The notes under the pieces are model-generated. The model was not told the DNA's origin. It worked only from the letters and a program-made list of their open reading frames with translations, and made no database searches. From contig LR746276.1 in the NCBI GenBank assembly GCA_902729315.2, positions 1,288,669-1,352,668 on the forward strand: a stretch of 64,000 nucleotides of DNA, written 5' to 3'. The stretch's first letter is position 1; every line of letters begins with the position of its first letter. Of this stretch, positions 62,373-64,000 are shown piece by piece. The position numbers and the translations under genes were made by a program. Origin of the DNA: Spirodela intermedia. Taxonomy: Eukaryota > Streptophyta > Magnoliopsida > Alismatales > Araceae.

Positions 62373-64000
62373 AGAGGAAGCATCATTCGTCTGGCGCATT
62401 ACAGCACAGATTCCGTAGTGATGGAGAAACCCTTTAATTAAACAAGATTAGTGTGGGGATGATGATTGCTTTGTCCTTCTCCCCACCTTCTTCAGCGCAC
62501 AAAGAGATGATCTTTATAATATCTGTTCATTTGCCGAATCTACATGAATGAATGATCAAAGATTAGTCTTGTTCCTTTCCTGTAAACTACGCAGATCAAG
62601 ATATCGAGCACACAACAATCTTGAACAGACATCTTTCAACTTCTTCGAGTAGATCTCTTAGAGATCGTCTCCGGAGATGAAGAATCTTCTCACAATTCAG
62701 TTTTAACTGCTGTTACGCGCGGCTGTGGTTCTGAGGATCACGCCATGGCTTGAGGAGGCAGCACGTGCGAAGATGCCATGAACGCCGCTTCACGTGCCTT
62801 CCCCCTCCCCCCCATGGTTAGGACCTGCGGCACCCTCGCTTTTTCTGCACGTGCGATTCACGAGGGGCTCAAGTCCCCACGAGGAGGCATGTGCCGCCCC
62901 GCCATGAGTTTCCGCGCCGTGTCGGCCAACGCGAGCAATCTTCCCACGTGCCAACACCGGCATCTCCCCGGGAAACCCTAGTTCTCTTTCAATGCCCCAA
63001 CTCCGGAGACGACCGCAGCGAGAGGTCGTTCTCGTTGATGGCCATTTTGACAGAGCTTCGAGGTCCCCCATGGCGCCATGTGATGCGCAGCTTGAGCGTG
63101 CTCAGGGAAGAGTGAGTTAGTTGGTCGATGGTATAACGTCACAGCAAGGCATACCGAGCTGCTGCCCGCAGTCATCTTCCCTTGTTTTTCTTTCTCTTGG
63201 AGGTACGAAGGCGAGTAAAATAATACAGTACACCTGTACGTTTCATTGAGCCCACTATCTTCTCCTCTTCCTCCCCCATGTGATGGCCTCATCCTTTTCT
63301 CGAATGGGAACCCACCCAGGCCTCGTCTCCACTGTTCCACTGCCTTATTTAACTCAGGTCGACGCCATTAAGGCCCCCAAGGTGGAAGATTAAGATATGA
63401 GGACGGAAGGGAAGAGAGAGAGAGAGAGAGATCATTGCCGATTGTCGCGTAGCTCTCCCCGATTGGGAATGAGGAAAGACCTTTGGGGCTCAATACTGGC
63501 CCAATAACCTTATATTCGAGAGATATATTTGCATCATACAGATATATATAAAGCGAGAGTAATGGGGTGACAACCAGGTCAACGTACGAATGGTGAGCGG
63601 ACTACGGCGAGCTTGCGCACGCAATTGAGACATTCACATGGTTTATGACGTCCTCCCTTGCTCTTTAGCTCACGCAGCATTGTGAGAAAACAGCTACACA
63701 GTACACGCAAAAAAATATATGTACATGTATATATATGTATATGTATGGCGTGTATTGTACATGTTAAGAGTAGTTGTCTGTTGGTCACTATCTATGATTT
63801 AAACGATGATCATATTGTCAGACTATATATGTATTGCACATGCATGTGAAATCGCCATCTCCAACTCACCCATCCTTCCCAAGGGAAGCACATCGATCTA
63901 CAAGAAAAGATTTCGAGAGAGAGGGACGGAGAGAGAGAGTCAGCGTATTGTAATTGGAATAGATGAAAGACCTTTAGAGGATCCTTGTCAGCCCATTATT
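55620..64000. other. Right-hand gene-poor region
   Basis: No family is recognised over 8.4 kb. The segment 56.3-57.7 kb is AT-rich. The segment 59.0-60.6 kb is GC-rich, with overlapping frames of up to 153 codons on both strands but no motif I know. GA/CT tracts lie at about 59650, 59706-59730, 61870-61890, 62336-62371 and 63412-63431. A minus-strand frame at 62978-63340 follows a TTAAATAAGG box (about 63345) but shows no family signature. Confidence 0.45.

Overview
This is nuclear genomic DNA from a flowering plant. The genes have GT-AG introns, and all the recognisable families are plant types: NAC, plant U-box, PLS-class PPR, PIRL, AHL, the plant fusion form of the urate-pathway TTL enzyme, and plant EYA and AP2M. 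Several open frames are GC-rich (PUB, PPR, PIRL, AHL), while the intergenic DNA is AT-rich and full of GA/CT microsatellites. I cannot place the species from the sequence alone.

Layout, left to right. At 3.26-4.76 kb (+) lies a four-exon NAC transcription factor of the ANAC071/096/011 type. From about 5 to 13 kb the DNA is gene-poor, with a 62-bp minisatellite, a compound CT/TATC microsatellite and an LTR-like scrap. A single-exon U-box E3 ligase sits at 14.2-15.5 kb (+), followed by an 87-bp GC-rich tandem repeat at 16.1-16.4 kb. A PIRL leucine-rich-repeat protein (three exons) is at 18.1-20.5 kb (+), and a single-exon PPR protein at 21.6-23.3 kb (+). After an AT-rich gap comes a small open frame of unknown function at 25.8-26.2 kb (+). 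The bifunctional allantoin synthase TTL is at 26.9-29.9 kb (-, six exons). A four-unit tandem repeat carrying CT tracts (30.06-30.66 kb) leads into a degenerate copy of the AP2M 5' region (31.07-32.33 kb). EYA, a HAD-type phosphatase, is at 34.2-36.5 kb (+, five coding exons), and intact AP2M is at 37.5-47.6 kb (+, 13 exons, 438 aa). A gene-poor stretch follows, then a single-exon AT-hook AHL protein at 54.2-55.1 kb (-). I recognise no gene from 55.7 kb to the end.

The genes are independent housekeeping or regulatory loci, not a pathway cluster. Three points deserve attention. First, the last TTL exon has two AG acceptors 9 nt apart, in frame; the choice between them keeps or removes the R-I of an internal peroxisomal PTS2 nonapeptide (R-I-x5-H-L). 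Second, a truncated, start-less duplicate of the AP2M promoter/exon 1/intron 1 region lies directly upstream of EYA and keeps its splice donor, so it could act as EYA's promoter and leader. Third, GA/CT tracts occur in or near the 5' leaders of most genes.
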